From assembly GCA_964522665.1 (NCBI GenBank), contig CAZFVY010000026.1, positions 1 to 64,000 of the forward strand: a stretch of 64,000 nt of DNA. Reading direction: 5' to 3'. Below the pieces are notes generated by a model. That model saw only the letters and a program-made list of their open reading frames with translations. It searched no databases and had not been told where the DNA came from. A program made the position numbers and the translations under genes. Every line of letters begins with the position of its first letter. The stretch's first letter is position 1. Of this stretch, positions 8,595-17,474 are shown in pieces. The stretch comes from CAZFVY01 sp964522665. Lineage in GTDB: Bacteria > Verrucomicrobiota > Verrucomicrobiia > Limisphaerales > CAZFVY01.

Positions 8595-9476
8595 TCAGTG
8601 GCCGGCCGCGCCGTAGCCGCGCACGAAACCGATGCATTGGGCGATCTCCGGCACGGAGGTTTCCCAATGATATTCGTATTCGACCGAGATGTTGCCTTGG
8701 AATCCCTGGCTTTTGAGCTCGTCAAGGATTTCCTTGATTTTGCCGACGCCCGTTCCGTAAGGCACATCAAAATGCCCCGGTTCGCCCATCACATTGCGGT
8801 CCTTCATGTGGCTGCTCATGATCCGACCCTTGAGGATTCGCAGGCACTCAACCGGATCGAGGTTCGAGGTCAACCAATGGCCGGTGTCCGCGCAGGAGCC
8901 GATGCGGGCGTCGCGATCCTTGACGACCGAGAGGACATAATTCGGGTCCCACATCTTGTAATTGGCGTTGCGGGGTTGTTTCGGGTGATCGTGAAAGCCG
9001 ACGTGAATGTCATATTCCTTGACCATTTTCTCAATGGTGTCGATCGACTCGACCGACTCGGTCGTGACGCCCCAGAGGCCGAGTTTCTTAGCGAATTCGA
9101 AAATTTTGCGCGCGGCGGCTTCGTCTTTCGGGATGCCGACGACGCCGTAATTAACCGGCTTGACATGAAACTTGGCTAGTTGCGCCTGGACTTTCTCGAT
9201 CGTCTCGGCGGAGGCGTCATGGTCGAATTTGACGTTCGGCTCCTCGAGACTGAGCTTCTGGCCGGGGTAAAACTCGATGACTTTGGACCCGGTCGCGGCG
9301 GTCTTTTCGATGGCTTCGAACACGCTGTAGTGATTGAAGCTGTAAGCCTGGCAGCCGATGGCGAAGCCGCCCGTCCGGTATTCGTCGGGGATCGGGTTTT
9401 CGGCGCGGAGCGTGGCCCCGGCGGCGAGGCTCAACGCGACGGCGAGCAGGCAGCTAATTTTCGACACTGATTTCAT
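8595..9476 (-). CDS. Secreted sugar phosphate isomerase/epimerase-like TIM barrel
   Basis: Xylose-isomerase-like (AP endonuclease family 2) TIM-barrel protein of 293 residues with a signal peptide (hydrophobic core LLAVALSLAAGATLRA). Residues consistent with the family's metal site are visible: H in VGFHDHP, D and H in CADTGHW, H in SSHMKD, and E in SVEYEYHW. The first strand reads GGFAIGCQAYSFN. Exported members of this family are common in Planctomycetes/Verrucomicrobia and are thought to act on periplasmic sugars, but the substrate is unknown. Its upstream region (9477 on) is gene-free and rich in inverted repeats. Confidence 0.8.
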   Translation of the reverse strand: MKSVSKISCLLAVALSLAAGATLRAENPIPDEYRTGGFAIGCQAYSFNHYSVFEAIEKTAATGSKVIEFYPGQKLSLEEPNVKFDHDASAETIEKVQAQLAKFHVKPVNYGVVGIPKDEAAARKIFEFAKKLGLWGVTTESVESIDTIEKMVKEYDIHVGFHDHPKQPRNANYKMWDPNYVLSVVKDRDARIGSCADTGHWLTSNLDPVECLRILKGRIMSSHMKDRNVMGEPGHFDVPYGTGVGKIKEILDELKSQGFQGNISVEYEYHWETSVPEIAQCIGFVRGYGAAGH

Positions 9477-9584
9477 AAGTTTCTCCGGTTAAAGGGCGCG
9501 TAAAATGGGCGCGCGGACATGAGTTTGATTGCGCCAGATACGACCTGTTCCGCCTGCTCCTGTCAAAACCAAAATGCGCGCCGA

Positions 9585-9720
9585 TGCGCCTTGGGGCGCC
9601 TCTCATTTTTTGCCGGTCTGCTGCGGATTTGGCGCAACCGACGCTGATTTCTCGTCTTCCCGCTTCCCTCCCAAATTATCGACCTGTCAAAAAAATGAGA
9701 TGCGCCCTGCGCCTTGGCGC
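9585..9720. repeat. Long imperfect inverted repeat
   Basis: The left arm (about 9585-9617, gcgccttggggcgcc then ctcattttttgccggtc) is mirrored by the right arm (about 9681-9720, gacctgtcaaaaaaatgag then gcgccttggcgcc). The arms are roughly 33-40 bp with a spacer of about 63 bp. Such a structure could be a MITE-like insertion or an extended hairpin. Confidence 0.55.
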
Positions 9721-9896
9721 CGTGCCCCAGGGCGAATTCATGAAACGCCCCGGCGTACATGAATGTGGCCGGTTGCGAATGACCACTCTGACTTCCCTTC
9801 TCCTTCCGTCTTCGGTTGGCGCCTCAGCCCGGCAAGTCGGCGCGACGACCGGGCAGCAGTTGGTTCCCGTCTCGAAGAGACCGGCTGAGAATAGCC

Positions 9897-9916
9897 CGGC
9901 GCTTCAGCGCCGGGAG
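9897..9916. repeat. GC-rich hairpin cccggcgc-ttca-gcgccggg
   Basis: Perfect 8-bp GC arms around a 4-base loop. It has no T-tract, so it is more likely part of a REP-like intergenic repeat than a terminator. Confidence 0.5.
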
Positions 9917-10097
9917 AAAGCCCGGATGGCTCAAGTCCCGGTAGGGACGGCTGAGATCGAGACGTTCAAAACGCGGCTTTCGGCTCTTCGGTCGTGAGTC
10001 ACCGGCGGAAGCCCCCGCCCTCGTGTGAATTTCGGCGCGCTCCGGCAGACTTCGCTGGCCTTGGCGCGGGAGTCGGTGTACTACTCGGGCATTAATC

Positions 10098-11360
10098 GTG
10101 GCTAAACATCGGAAGTTCCCTGGGCTTTTACTGGCTCGCCTGCTTTTGCTCGTGGCGGCGGGGATCGCGTCGTACCTGGCCTGGGTCTCGCTCACGGGCG
10201 GGGCGGTGGGCGGGTGCGGGCCGGAGTCGGGTTGCCACGCGGTCTTGAACAGCCGGTGGGCGTACTGGTTCCGGGCGCCGGTCAGCCTGTTGGCCTTGGC
10301 CGCCTACGCGGGGATTCTCGGGGCGAGCTTTTCCGTCGGCGCGGCGCAGGCGGTTCCGCGTCAAAATCGGGCGTGGGCGGTGATGCTGGCGCTCGGGTTC
10401 CTGGTGGCCGGGGCGGCCATTTGGTTCACCGGCCTGCAGGTTTTTGTGCTCCGCAAGTTTTGTCCGTTCTGCCTGACGGCGCACGCGTGCGGTACCATCG
10501 CGGCGATCATCCTTTTCCAGGCGGCGCCGATCCGCGGAGCGACGCCGGGCAAAAAGAAAAAAGCCACCGAGGCCGGCCCCCGATTGGCGGCGCCGCAGGT
10601 GATGCGGTCGGCGTGGCTGGCGTTGGGTGGACTGGCGGTCTTGATCGCCGGGCAGGTGCTTTACGAACCGCCCACGAATGTCACCAAGTCGCTCGCCGGG
10701 CCTGGCTCAGCGGCGCCCGCGTCGTCCCCGCCCGCGGCCGCGCGCTGGTTGGTTTTGCACGAAGGCCAGTTCCAGTTGAACGTGCAGGAGTTACCGCTCA
10801 TTGGACGGCCCGACGCGGCGAACGTGATCGTGAGCCTTTATGACTACACCTGCGAGCATTGCCGCATCATGCATGGGCATCTCCGCGAGGTGCAGGGCCG
10901 GTTCTCGAATGACCTGGCGATCGTCTCCCTGCCCATCCCGTTGAATCCCGATTGCAACGAAGTCGTGCGCCGGAGCAATCCGATTCACGAGAACGCCTGC
11001 GACTACGCCCGCCTGGCGCTGGCGTTGTGGCGCGTGGATCACGCCGCGTACCATCGGTTCGACGACTGGTTGTTCCAACCCGACACGCCGCCGCCGCTCG
11101 CCGAGGCGCAGAAGTTCGCCACCCAGCTCGCCGGCTCGAACAATCTTGAGCGCGCGCTGGCCGATCCGTGGATCACCGACCAACTGCGGCGCGACACCGC
11201 CATCTACAAGGCCGATTACCAAAAAAGCGGCACCGGCCAGATCCCGCAGTTGATTCTCGGCGTGACGCTCTCAGTCGGTGAATTCCGCGAGGTGGGGGAA
11301 TTGTATCGGTTGGTCGAAGACAAGTACGGGCTGCGAATCCCCGCCGCCGCGGGGAAGTAG
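10098..11360 (+). CDS. VKOR-DsbA-like fusion, disulfide bond formation
   Basis: Fusion of a vitamin K epoxide reductase domain and a DsbA-like thioredoxin domain, 420 residues, with a GTG start at 10098. The VKOR half has four to five membrane segments; loop cysteines C40 and C46 and the active-site C122-P-F-C125 are visible. A second hydrophobic segment (LGGLAVLIAGQVLY) leads to a linker and then a thioredoxin-fold domain with C252-E-H-C255 in DYTCEHCRIMHGHL. In bacterial homologues the VKOR domain reoxidises the attached periplasmic thioredoxin partner with quinone, replacing DsbB. The gene stands alone between two repeat-rich spacers. Assignment of family and catalytic residues is firm; the client proteins are unknown. 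Confidence 0.9.
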   Translation: MAKHRKFPGLLLARLLLLVAAGIASYLAWVSLTGGAVGGCGPESGCHAVLNSRWAYWFRAPVSLLALAAYAGILGASFSVGAAQAVPRQNRAWAVMLALGFLVAGAAIWFTGLQVFVLRKFCPFCLTAHACGTIAAIILFQAAPIRGATPGKKKKATEAGPRLAAPQVMRSAWLALGGLAVLIAGQVLYEPPTNVTKSLAGPGSAAPASSPPAAARWLVLHEGQFQLNVQELPLIGRPDAANVIVSLYDYTCEHCRIMHGHLREVQGRFSNDLAIVSLPIPLNPDCNEVVRRSNPIHENACDYARLALALWRVDHAAYHRFDDWLFQPDTPPPLAEAQKFATQLAGSNNLERALADPWITDQLRRDTAIYKADYQKSGTGQIPQLILGVTLSVGEFREVGELYRLVEDKYGLRIPAAAGK

Positions 11361-11408
11361 GGGGTGGCTCGGAGGCCGCAACGGTGCGGCGCCGGTAGGG
11401 ACCGCCCG

Positions 11409-11520
11409 CCTACGCGTCGCTTCGGCGCGGCCAGCGTCCATCCCGCCTCGTAGCTCTGGGCGAAGACAGGCGCGCTGCGGGGTCACCGCCCACGTTAGGG
11501 CGGGCGGAACGACGCGAGCA
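11409..11520. repeat. Dispersed repeat, family 1 copy A
   Basis: The core (cgaagacaggcgcgctgcgg... then gggcgggcggaacga) matches 28315-28380 at roughly three quarters of positions by eye, in the same orientation. Similarity fades leftwards through the tacgcgtcgcttcggcgcgg segment. No coding potential is evident. Confidence 0.5.
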
Positions 11521-11760
11521 ACTTCAAGTAGTCGAGTCTTTCGGAGGTATGGTCCAAAGCGTCAAGTCGGAAAGGCTGAAAGCCCGCGATCGGATAGCCT
11601 TGGGATGGAGCGAAGTGAAATCCCAGGAAATCATCCCGATTAATGATGCTTCCGGCTTGTCGGGCCGGGACCGATTCGCTTGTCCCCGCAGCCTTTGATA
11701 CCAAAAACCGCAACAACCCGACGTCGCGTACCGCTTTACCCAGCCCGTTGTGGTCGAAAA
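11521..11760. repeat. Dispersed repeat, family 2 copy A
   Basis: Co-linear with 43530-43770: both contain caagtagt/ccagtagt, then cggaa(a/g)ggctgaaagcccg, then gatagcct(t)ggg, then cccagga, then gggaccgattcgc(t/c)tg, then a shared tail. By eye about two thirds of positions agree over some 200 bp. Neither copy has a convincing reading frame. Confidence 0.6.
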
Positions 11761-11809
11761 GAAGTCGGACTCAACCCTGCTTCGGGGTTGATCCTCTGGC
11801 CCCGGTTTA

Positions 11810-11845
11810 CCCACCGTAGTCCGCCAATGGGCGGACAACGGTGGG
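11810..11845. repeat. Strong hairpin within spacer
   Basis: Arms cccaccgtagtccgcc and ggcggacaacggtggg are almost perfectly complementary around a 4-base loop. The absence of a T-run and the distance from gene ends argue against a simple terminator. Confidence 0.6.
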
Positions 11846-12269
11846 CTTTGAGGCGGAATCCCTCTGGGATTCGGGACCGGTCACGGGTGCGAACGTCTCG
11901 GGGTGAGGCGGCTAGGCGGGGTTGACCCCGGCGCCGGAAGCGACCGGGCGGTCAATAATCGAGAGGTCCGAACCGCTGTAAGGATACACTTGGGTGATCC
12001 AATGCCCCGGGAGTTCAACCGCAGCCGTTCCTCTCGGGACTTTGGATCACACCGCCTTTAACCCGGCGTTGAAACTCCGAGCGTCTCTCGGTCGTCCCGA
12101 TGGAACGGAGCGAACCGCCGGGAACGTAAGCTTCAAGACCGGCAGTCCCGCAGAAGGATTTTGTCTCACACCCCGCGACGCCAAGCCCGGAGAATTAGCG
12201 CTTGAATCGGGTTGTTGGCTGCGGATAACGTCCTTGCGTTCTGACGCTAGCGCAAGTTTTTTGGGATGA

Positions 12270-12293
12270 CTTGGACCGGCTAAATGGTCCAAG
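12270..12293. repeat. Hairpin upstream of the polysaccharide cluster
   Basis: Arms cttggacc and ggtccaag flank an 8-base loop about 47 bp upstream of the first cluster gene. It could be part of a leader or an old repeat; nothing decides between these. Confidence 0.4.
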
Positions 12294-12340
12294 CGCCGTG
12301 TTTATTCGTCCGCTAGCCGGAACGGCGGCTTTCTGAACAA

Positions 12341-13537
12341 ATGACAACGAGCGGCGGAAGTTTGCGAATTGCGGTGGTCGGGGGAGGAGGGCACGTCGGC
12401 CTGCCGCTGAGCCTGATTTTAGTCGATTGCGGCTTCGAGGTGGTGATCATCGACACGGACGCCGCCAAGATCGAGAAGCTCAAACAAGGTTGTTTTCCGT
12501 TCTTGGATCAAGGGGGACCCGAACTGCTCAAGAAGCACATGGACAACCCCCGGTTGCGGTATTCGACCGTTCCGGCGCCGATTAAAGAGTGCGACGTCGT
12601 GATCTTGACGGTCGGCACGCCGGTGGATGAGCACCTGAATCCGCGCCTCAACTCCGTGTATGGCGTGATCGACGATATGCGGCAGTACCTGGCGCCAGGC
12701 CAGGTGATGATCCTGCGGAGCACGCTATTTCCCGGCACGTCGGAGGTCATTCACAATCGGTTGAAAGCGTGGGGTTTGGACGTAGGCGTTTGCTTTTGTC
12801 CCGAGCGGGTGGCCCAAGGCAAAGCGGTCGAGGAATGTCGGAAGCTGCCGCAAATCATTTCCGGCAGCGACGCGCGTTCGATTGCGGTCGCGCGGGGGAT
12901 TTTCTCGTCATTCGGGATCGAAGTGATCGAGTTGAGCATGACCGAGGCGGAATTGGCGAAACTCTTCACGAACACCTGGCGTTATTTCCGGTTCGCGGTG
13001 GCCAACCAATTCTATATGGTGGCTGAATCCAAGGGCCTGGATTTTTATCGCATTCGCGACGCGATGACGCGGAATTATCCGCGCGCGGCGGATTTCCCGG
13101 GCGCCGGGTTTGCCGCCGGACCCTGTTTATTCAAGGACGCCATGCAGTTGGAGGCATTCCACCGGCAGAACTTCGCGCTGGGACACTCCGCGATGTTGAT
13201 CAACGAGACGTTGCCGGAATTCCTGGTGGACCAAGCCAAGCGACAGTATCGGCTGGCGGGGGCGCGGGTCGGAATCCTGGGGATGGCGTTCAAGGCCGAC
13301 AATGACGATCACCGTGAATCATTAGCCTACAAGCTGCGCCGGTTGCTGACCTATGAGAACGCGACGGTGCTTTGCACTGACCCGTTCATTCAGAATCCGG
13401 CTTTTCTGCCGCTGGAGGAGGTCTTAACCTCGGCGGAAGTCTTGTTCATCGGCTGCCCGCATTCCGCCTATCGCTCCATCGACTGGACCGGTCGTTCCGT
13501 GGTGGACTGCTGGGGGATGACCCGTCCGAAAGTCTGA
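12341..13537 (+). CDS. UDP-sugar 6-dehydrogenase (Ugd/WecC family)
   Basis: NAD-dependent nucleotide-sugar dehydrogenase of 398 residues that oxidises a UDP-hexose to an uronic acid in two steps. The N-terminal Rossmann motif reads VVGGGGHVGLPL. The central segment has the conserved T-x-G-T-P-V-D and S-T-L-F-P-G-T loops. The catalytic cysteine is C262 in AAGPCLFKD (family usually GGxCxPKD). The C-terminal domain follows with GILGMAFKADNDDHRES. The sequence looks closer to ManNAc-type WecC enzymes than to plain UDP-glucose dehydrogenase, but the substrate is inferred only. It is the first gene of a six-gene plus-strand glycan cluster; the next start is 9 bp after its stop. Confidence 0.88.
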   Translation: MTTSGGSLRIAVVGGGGHVGLPLSLILVDCGFEVVIIDTDAAKIEKLKQGCFPFLDQGGPELLKKHMDNPRLRYSTVPAPIKECDVVILTVGTPVDEHLNPRLNSVYGVIDDMRQYLAPGQVMILRSTLFPGTSEVIHNRLKAWGLDVGVCFCPERVAQGKAVEECRKLPQIISGSDARSIAVARGIFSSFGIEVIELSMTEAELAKLFTNTWRYFRFAVANQFYMVAESKGLDFYRIRDAMTRNYPRAADFPGAGFAAGPCLFKDAMQLEAFHRQNFALGHSAMLINETLPEFLVDQAKRQYRLAGARVGILGMAFKADNDDHRESLAYKLRRLLTYENATVLCTDPFIQNPAFLPLEEVLTSAEVLFIGCPHSAYRSIDWTGRSVVDCWGMTRPKV

Positions 13538-13546
13538 GTTTCCGCT

Positions 13547-14794
13547 ATGGCCAAAAACACCCACTGTCGGTATTGCGGCTCGACCCGGCTGGTTCAATTC
13601 CTTTCGTTGGGCGAGCAACCGCCGTCCAACAGCTTTTTGCGGCCCGACCAACTCGCGCTCGAGCGCCGGTACCCACTGGATGTCTATCTTTGCGAAGGGT
13701 GCTCGCTGGTGCAACTGCTGGACGTCGTCCCCTCCAGCGAGATTTTCAACGACTATCTCTACCTGGCTTCGTCTTCCAAAGCGCTCAAGGCCCACTACGC
13801 CGCGCTGGCGGGGCAGGTGACCGAGCGCTTCGGCCTGCGCGCCGGGGACGTGGTGGTGGATATCGGTTGCAATGACGGGGTCTTGCTTTCCGGCTACCCG
13901 TTGGCCGGCCTCCAGCGCGTCGGCGTCGAGCCGTCGAAGGTCGCCGACTACGCCGAAGCCGCCGGGTTCAAGGTGGTGCGCGGGTTCTTTGGCCCGAACG
14001 CCGCGGACGAGATCGTCGGGACGTATGGCAAGGCGAAGGTGGTTACGGCGACCAACGTCTTTCCGCATGTCGATGACATCGGCAGCTTTACCGACGGAGT
14101 GCCGCGGCTGCTGGCCGATGACGGCATCTTCATCATCGAAGCTTCGTACCTGGTGGACCTGATCGAGCAAACGCTCTTTGATACGATTTACCACGAGCAC
14201 CTCTGTTATCTGAGCCTGACGCCGATGGTCCCGTTTTTCGCGCGGCATGGGCTGCAGATCTTTCACGTCGAGCGAGTTCCGTTCGGCGCGTCTGGCCCCG
14301 CTCTGCGCGTGTGGGCGCAAAAAACGGGCGGACCGCATCCGACGCAACCGACCGTCGCGCGGATGCTCGCCGACGAAGAGACGTGGGGCGTCAGCCGGCT
14401 GCCGCGCTATCAGGCCTACACGGCGCAGGTGGAATCGGTGAAGCGTGACTTGCTGGCCTTGATCGCCCAGGCGCGCGCGACCGGCGCCGTGGTCGGCGGA
14501 TATGGCGCGCCGGCCAAAGGCAACACGCTTTTGAATTACATGGGCCTCGACGCGAAAACAATTGTTTGCATCGCCGAAACCAATCCGATCAAGCAGGGGC
14601 TGCTCACGCCCGGTTCACATATCCCGGTCGTCAGCGAGGAGGAATTTCTGCGGATCATGCCGGCATACGCGCTGCTGCTGACTTGGAATTACCTCGATTT
14701 CTTTATCAAGAACAGCGGTTATCTTCAGGCGGGCGGGCGCTTCATCGTTCCTTTGCCCACGCCACGAATCGTGGCCGGCCCGCCGCGTTCATGA
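13547..14794 (+). CDS. Sugar C-methyltransferase (zinc-binding, SAM-dependent)
   Basis: Three-part C-methyltransferase of 415 residues like those acting on nucleotide-linked deoxysugars (NovU/TylCIII family). The N-terminal zinc-binding domain has C-R-Y-C and C-E-G-C pairs and the typical LGEQPPSNSFLRP. The SAM domain has VVDIGCNDGVLL. The C-terminal putative methyltransferase domain has GGYGAPAKGNTLLNYMGL, and the catalytic-loop segment YHEHLCYLSL is present. The stop overlaps the next start (ATGA at 14791-14794), so translation is probably coupled. It implies a C-methyl branched sugar in the glycan made by this cluster. Confidence 0.9.
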   Translation: MAKNTHCRYCGSTRLVQFLSLGEQPPSNSFLRPDQLALERRYPLDVYLCEGCSLVQLLDVVPSSEIFNDYLYLASSSKALKAHYAALAGQVTERFGLRAGDVVVDIGCNDGVLLSGYPLAGLQRVGVEPSKVADYAEAAGFKVVRGFFGPNAADEIVGTYGKAKVVTATNVFPHVDDIGSFTDGVPRLLADDGIFIIEASYLVDLIEQTLFDTIYHEHLCYLSLTPMVPFFARHGLQIFHVERVPFGASGPALRVWAQKTGGPHPTQPTVARMLADEETWGVSRLPRYQAYTAQVESVKRDLLALIAQARATGAVVGGYGAPAKGNTLLNYMGLDAKTIVCIAETNPIKQGLLTPGSHIPVVSEEEFLRIMPAYALLLTWNYLDFFIKNSGYLQAGGRFIVPLPTPRIVAGPPRS

Positions 14795-15582
14795 ACGGCG
14801 ACGGGCCACCCCAGCTTTCCGTGGTCATTCCGGTGTATAATGAGCCGGAGAATCTTCCGTTAGCGCTCGCCGCGTTGACCAAAAACATTCCGGTCCCCCA
14901 CGAAATCCTCGTGGTGTACGATTTCGAAGGGGACTCGACCGTGCCGGTGCTGCGCCGTCTGGCGGGAGAATATCCGCAGTTGGCGGCGGTGCTGAACGAC
15001 GTGTGTCGCGGGCCGTCGGGCGCCTTGCGCGCCGGGTTTGCGCGCGCCCGCGGGTCAGCGGTCCTCGTCACGATGGCGGACTTGTGCGATGACGTGGCCC
15101 AGATTCCGCACTTGCTCGAATTGTTGCGAACCAAGGCCGATTTGGTGGCGCCCTCCCGCTATTGCGAGGGCGGCCAGCAAATGATGCAGGAGTCACTGAA
15201 AGTCAAGCTCCCGCGTCTGGCGGGCCGGCTGATGCATTCGATCATCGGTCTGCCGACGCGCGATCCGACGAACAGCTTCAAACTCTACTCGACGGCGATG
15301 CTTCGCGATATGCGCCTGACCAGCGTCATCAGCTTCAGCCTCACGCTGGAGATTGTCGCCAAGGCCCATTGCCTGGGCTACCGGATCGTCGAAGTTCCGA
15401 CCATTTGGCGGGATCGTCAGCACGGCAAGACCAACTTCAAACTCTGGCGCTCGATCTGGGCCTACGCTCCGTGGTTTCTCGTGGCCCTGCTCCGGGGCCG
15501 ATTTCTTCGGGCGCCGGCGAGCTGGTTGCGCGGCTGGTTTGGCGTCCGCGAAACGCCGCCCACCGGCGTGGTCCGCTCGTGA
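14791..15582 (+). CDS. Family 2 glycosyltransferase
   Basis: GT-A fold glycosyltransferase of about 263 residues. The start is set at the ATG overlapping the methyltransferase stop, giving MNGDGPPQLSVVIPVYNE, the standard GT2 opening; the frame stays open upstream but reads through the previous gene. The nucleotide-binding acidic motif appears as TMADLCDD rather than the classic DxD, and later features (PSRYCEGGQ, DPTNSFKLYS, PTIWRDRQHGKTNF) resemble dolichol-phosphate-mannose synthase-like enzymes. No long C-terminal membrane segment is present, only a short hydrophobic stretch (APWFLVALL). It may transfer a sugar to a lipid carrier. Confidence 0.88.
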   Translation: MNGDGPPQLSVVIPVYNEPENLPLALAALTKNIPVPHEILVVYDFEGDSTVPVLRRLAGEYPQLAAVLNDVCRGPSGALRAGFARARGSAVLVTMADLCDDVAQIPHLLELLRTKADLVAPSRYCEGGQQMMQESLKVKLPRLAGRLMHSIIGLPTRDPTNSFKLYSTAMLRDMRLTSVISFSLTLEIVAKAHCLGYRIVEVPTIWRDRQHGKTNFKLWRSIWAYAPWFLVALLRGRFLRAPASWLRGWFGVRETPPTGVVRS

Positions 15583-16376
15583 AAAAAAAGCCTTCGATTG
15601 TCGTCCTTGGCGGAACCGGATTGATCGGCGCGGCGGTCGGCGCCCATTTTACCCGGCTCGGGCACGAGGTCGTCGCGGTCGATTCCAAGAATTACGCGGC
15701 GCACGTCGGGACCGTCGCGGATGTGCTCATCAATTGCAACGGCAACTCCTACCGCTTCAAAGCCAACCGCGATCCCGCGTGGGATTTTCAGGCGAGCGTG
15801 CTGAGCGTGCAACGGTCGCTGTTTGATTTTACCGTGGGCCGGTATGTCCATGTCTCCACGATCGATGTTTACCCGGATTGCAGCGACCCCGAACTGACCG
15901 GCGAGGAGACGCCGATCGATTCACGCAAGTTGAACCCGTACGGTTTCCACAAATGGATGGCCGAGCGGCTGGTCGAGCGTTTCGGCTCGCAGCCGCTGAT
16001 CCTGCGGGTCGGAACCGTGATCGGCCCCGGATTGAAAAAAGGCCCGGTTTTTGATTTATTGCAGAACGAGCCGCTGCACATGGCGCTGGACTCGGAGCTT
16101 TCGTTAATCGATACCGACACGATCGCCGGCGCGATTGCGACGTTCATTGAAAAACCGCCGAACTACAGCATTATCAATCTGACTGGCTCCGGCCCCGCGG
16201 AGCTGGGCGAGCTTTGCCGGCAAGCGGGGCTTCAGCCGAAATTAGCGCCGGGCGCGGAAGCGGTGCGGCACCGTTACCACTTGAATAACGCGCGCCTGCG
16301 GGAGTTGACGCCGGTCGCCTCCTCCCTGGAAATGGCGGTTCGCTTTCTGACCGATTCGTTGCGGGCAAAATTATGA
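15579..16376 (+). CDS. NAD-dependent epimerase/dehydratase-like protein
   Basis: Extended SDR (GDP/UDP-sugar epimerase or reductase type), 265 residues. The GTG at 15579 overlaps the GT2 stop (GTGA) and yields the Rossmann motif VVLGGTGLIGAAVG at residues 8-21. The active-site YxxxK appears as Y-G-F-H-K-W-M-A-E-R-L. The protein is short for the family and lacks a strong second nucleotide-sugar segment, so it may be a reductase of a 4-keto sugar. The downstream gene starts in an ATGA overlap. It belongs to the glycan cluster; the exact reaction is unknown. Confidence 0.8.
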   Translation: MKKKPSIVVLGGTGLIGAAVGAHFTRLGHEVVAVDSKNYAAHVGTVADVLINCNGNSYRFKANRDPAWDFQASVLSVQRSLFDFTVGRYVHVSTIDVYPDCSDPELTGEETPIDSRKLNPYGFHKWMAERLVERFGSQPLILRVGTVIGPGLKKGPVFDLLQNEPLHMALDSELSLIDTDTIAGAIATFIEKPPNYSIINLTGSGPAELGELCRQAGLQPKLAPGAEAVRHRYHLNNARLRELTPVASSLEMAVRFLTDSLRAKL

Positions 16377-17356
16377 ACGTTCTTATCACTGGCGGCGCGG
16401 GATTCATCGGTTTTCACCTGGCACGATTTCACGCTGAGCGTGGCGACACGGTCCATTTGGTCGATAACTTCTTCAAGCAGGACGGACATTCCGACCCGGA
16501 ATTTGAGGCGCTCCGTCAACGCGCCGGCGTCCACGCGCATCGGATCGATCTGACCAAGCCGATCACCGGACTCGACGTCACGGGCACGCTCGACATCGTT
16601 TATCATCTCGCGGCGGTGAACGGCACGCGGCTGTTTTACGAAATCCCGTACGAGGTCTGCCGCATCAATTTGCTCGCGACGATCAATCTCCTGGATTGGT
16701 TGGAGGGCAAGTCGGTGGGGCGAATTCTCTACACGTCCACCTCCGAGGTGTACGCGGGCTGCGAGGCGCTCGGACTGCTGCCGATCCCGACGCCGGAGAC
16801 CGTCCCGGTGGTGTTCGAACAACCGACGCCGACCCGCTTTTCGTACGGCACGAGCAAGTTCGTCGGGGAATTCCTCTGCCGGCAATTCGGGGCGACCCGG
16901 AAAATGCCGGTCACGGTAATCCGCTACCACAATATCTACGGGCCGCGCATGGGATCAAAACATGTCATTCCCGAGTTCATCATGCGGGCATTGGGCGGCG
17001 AGCGGCCGTTCGGGATCTTCGGGGGCGGGGAAACGCGCGCGTTCTGTCACGTGAGCGACGCGGTGGCGGCGACCTACAGCGTCGCGGTGACCCCGGCCTG
17101 CGACCAAGAGATCGTGCATATCGGAACGATGGAGGAAATCAGCATCGAGACCCTGGCGGCCACGATCCTAAGAATGATGCAATCCGACGCGCCGATCGAG
17201 GAAAAGGGGCGGCGCAGCGGCTCGGTCTCCCGTCGCTGCCCGGACACGGCGAAGCTGCAACGGTTAACCGGCTTCACCCCGAAGGTCAGTCTGGCGGATG
17301 GACTGAAGGAAACGATCGACTGGTACCGGAACCACGGCGCCCCGTTGAAAACCTGA
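16373..17356 (+). CDS. NAD-dependent nucleotide-sugar epimerase/dehydratase
   Basis: Extended SDR of 327 residues. N-terminal NAD motif ITGGAGFIGFHLA (residues 4-16), acidic V-D-N-F-F after the second strand, YHLAAVNGT, S-T-S-E-V-Y for the active-site threonine/serine, and Y-G-T-S-K for the catalytic Tyr/Lys pair. The substrate-binding RYHNIYGPRMG and a C-terminal helix typical of UDP-glucose 4-epimerase or dTDP-glucose 4,6-dehydratase relatives follow. The start overlaps the preceding stop (ATGA), placing it firmly in the polysaccharide operon. The product sugar is not predictable. Confidence 0.88.
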   Translation: MNVLITGGAGFIGFHLARFHAERGDTVHLVDNFFKQDGHSDPEFEALRQRAGVHAHRIDLTKPITGLDVTGTLDIVYHLAAVNGTRLFYEIPYEVCRINLLATINLLDWLEGKSVGRILYTSTSEVYAGCEALGLLPIPTPETVPVVFEQPTPTRFSYGTSKFVGEFLCRQFGATRKMPVTVIRYHNIYGPRMGSKHVIPEFIMRALGGERPFGIFGGGETRAFCHVSDAVAATYSVAVTPACDQEIVHIGTMEEISIETLAATILRMMQSDAPIEEKGRRSGSVSRRCPDTAKLQRLTGFTPKVSLADGLKETIDWYRNHGAPLKT

Positions 17357-17474
17357 ACGGGTTCATGCGCGCTCGTTTGGTCAGTAGCGGCCTGGCGAAA
17401 CAACCTGGCGGATGGCGCGGGATCACGGCGACATTCATTCGCGTGCGGAATCCGGCGGCTCAATAACGATTTTC

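Larger units (their letters stand above)
9477..10097. other. Gene-free spacer with inverted repeats
   Basis: No ORF here looks real. The spacer holds a long imperfect inverted repeat (9585-9720) and a GC-rich perfect hairpin (9897-9916), both listed separately, followed by the phrase gtcccggtagggac. The composition resembles the other repeat-bearing spacers at 11.4-12.3 and 43.5 kb. Confidence 0.5.
11361..12340. other. Repeat-rich gene-free spacer of about 1 kb
   Basis: No frame here looks like a gene. It holds two dispersed-repeat copies (11409-11520 and 11521-11760), a strong hairpin (11810-11845), a second inverted pair around gaatccctctgggattc (about 11856-11873), and a hairpin at 12270-12293 just before the polysaccharide cluster. 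The overall texture is like the spacer at 43.5 kb, suggesting worn mobile-element or REP-type DNA. Confidence 0.6.
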
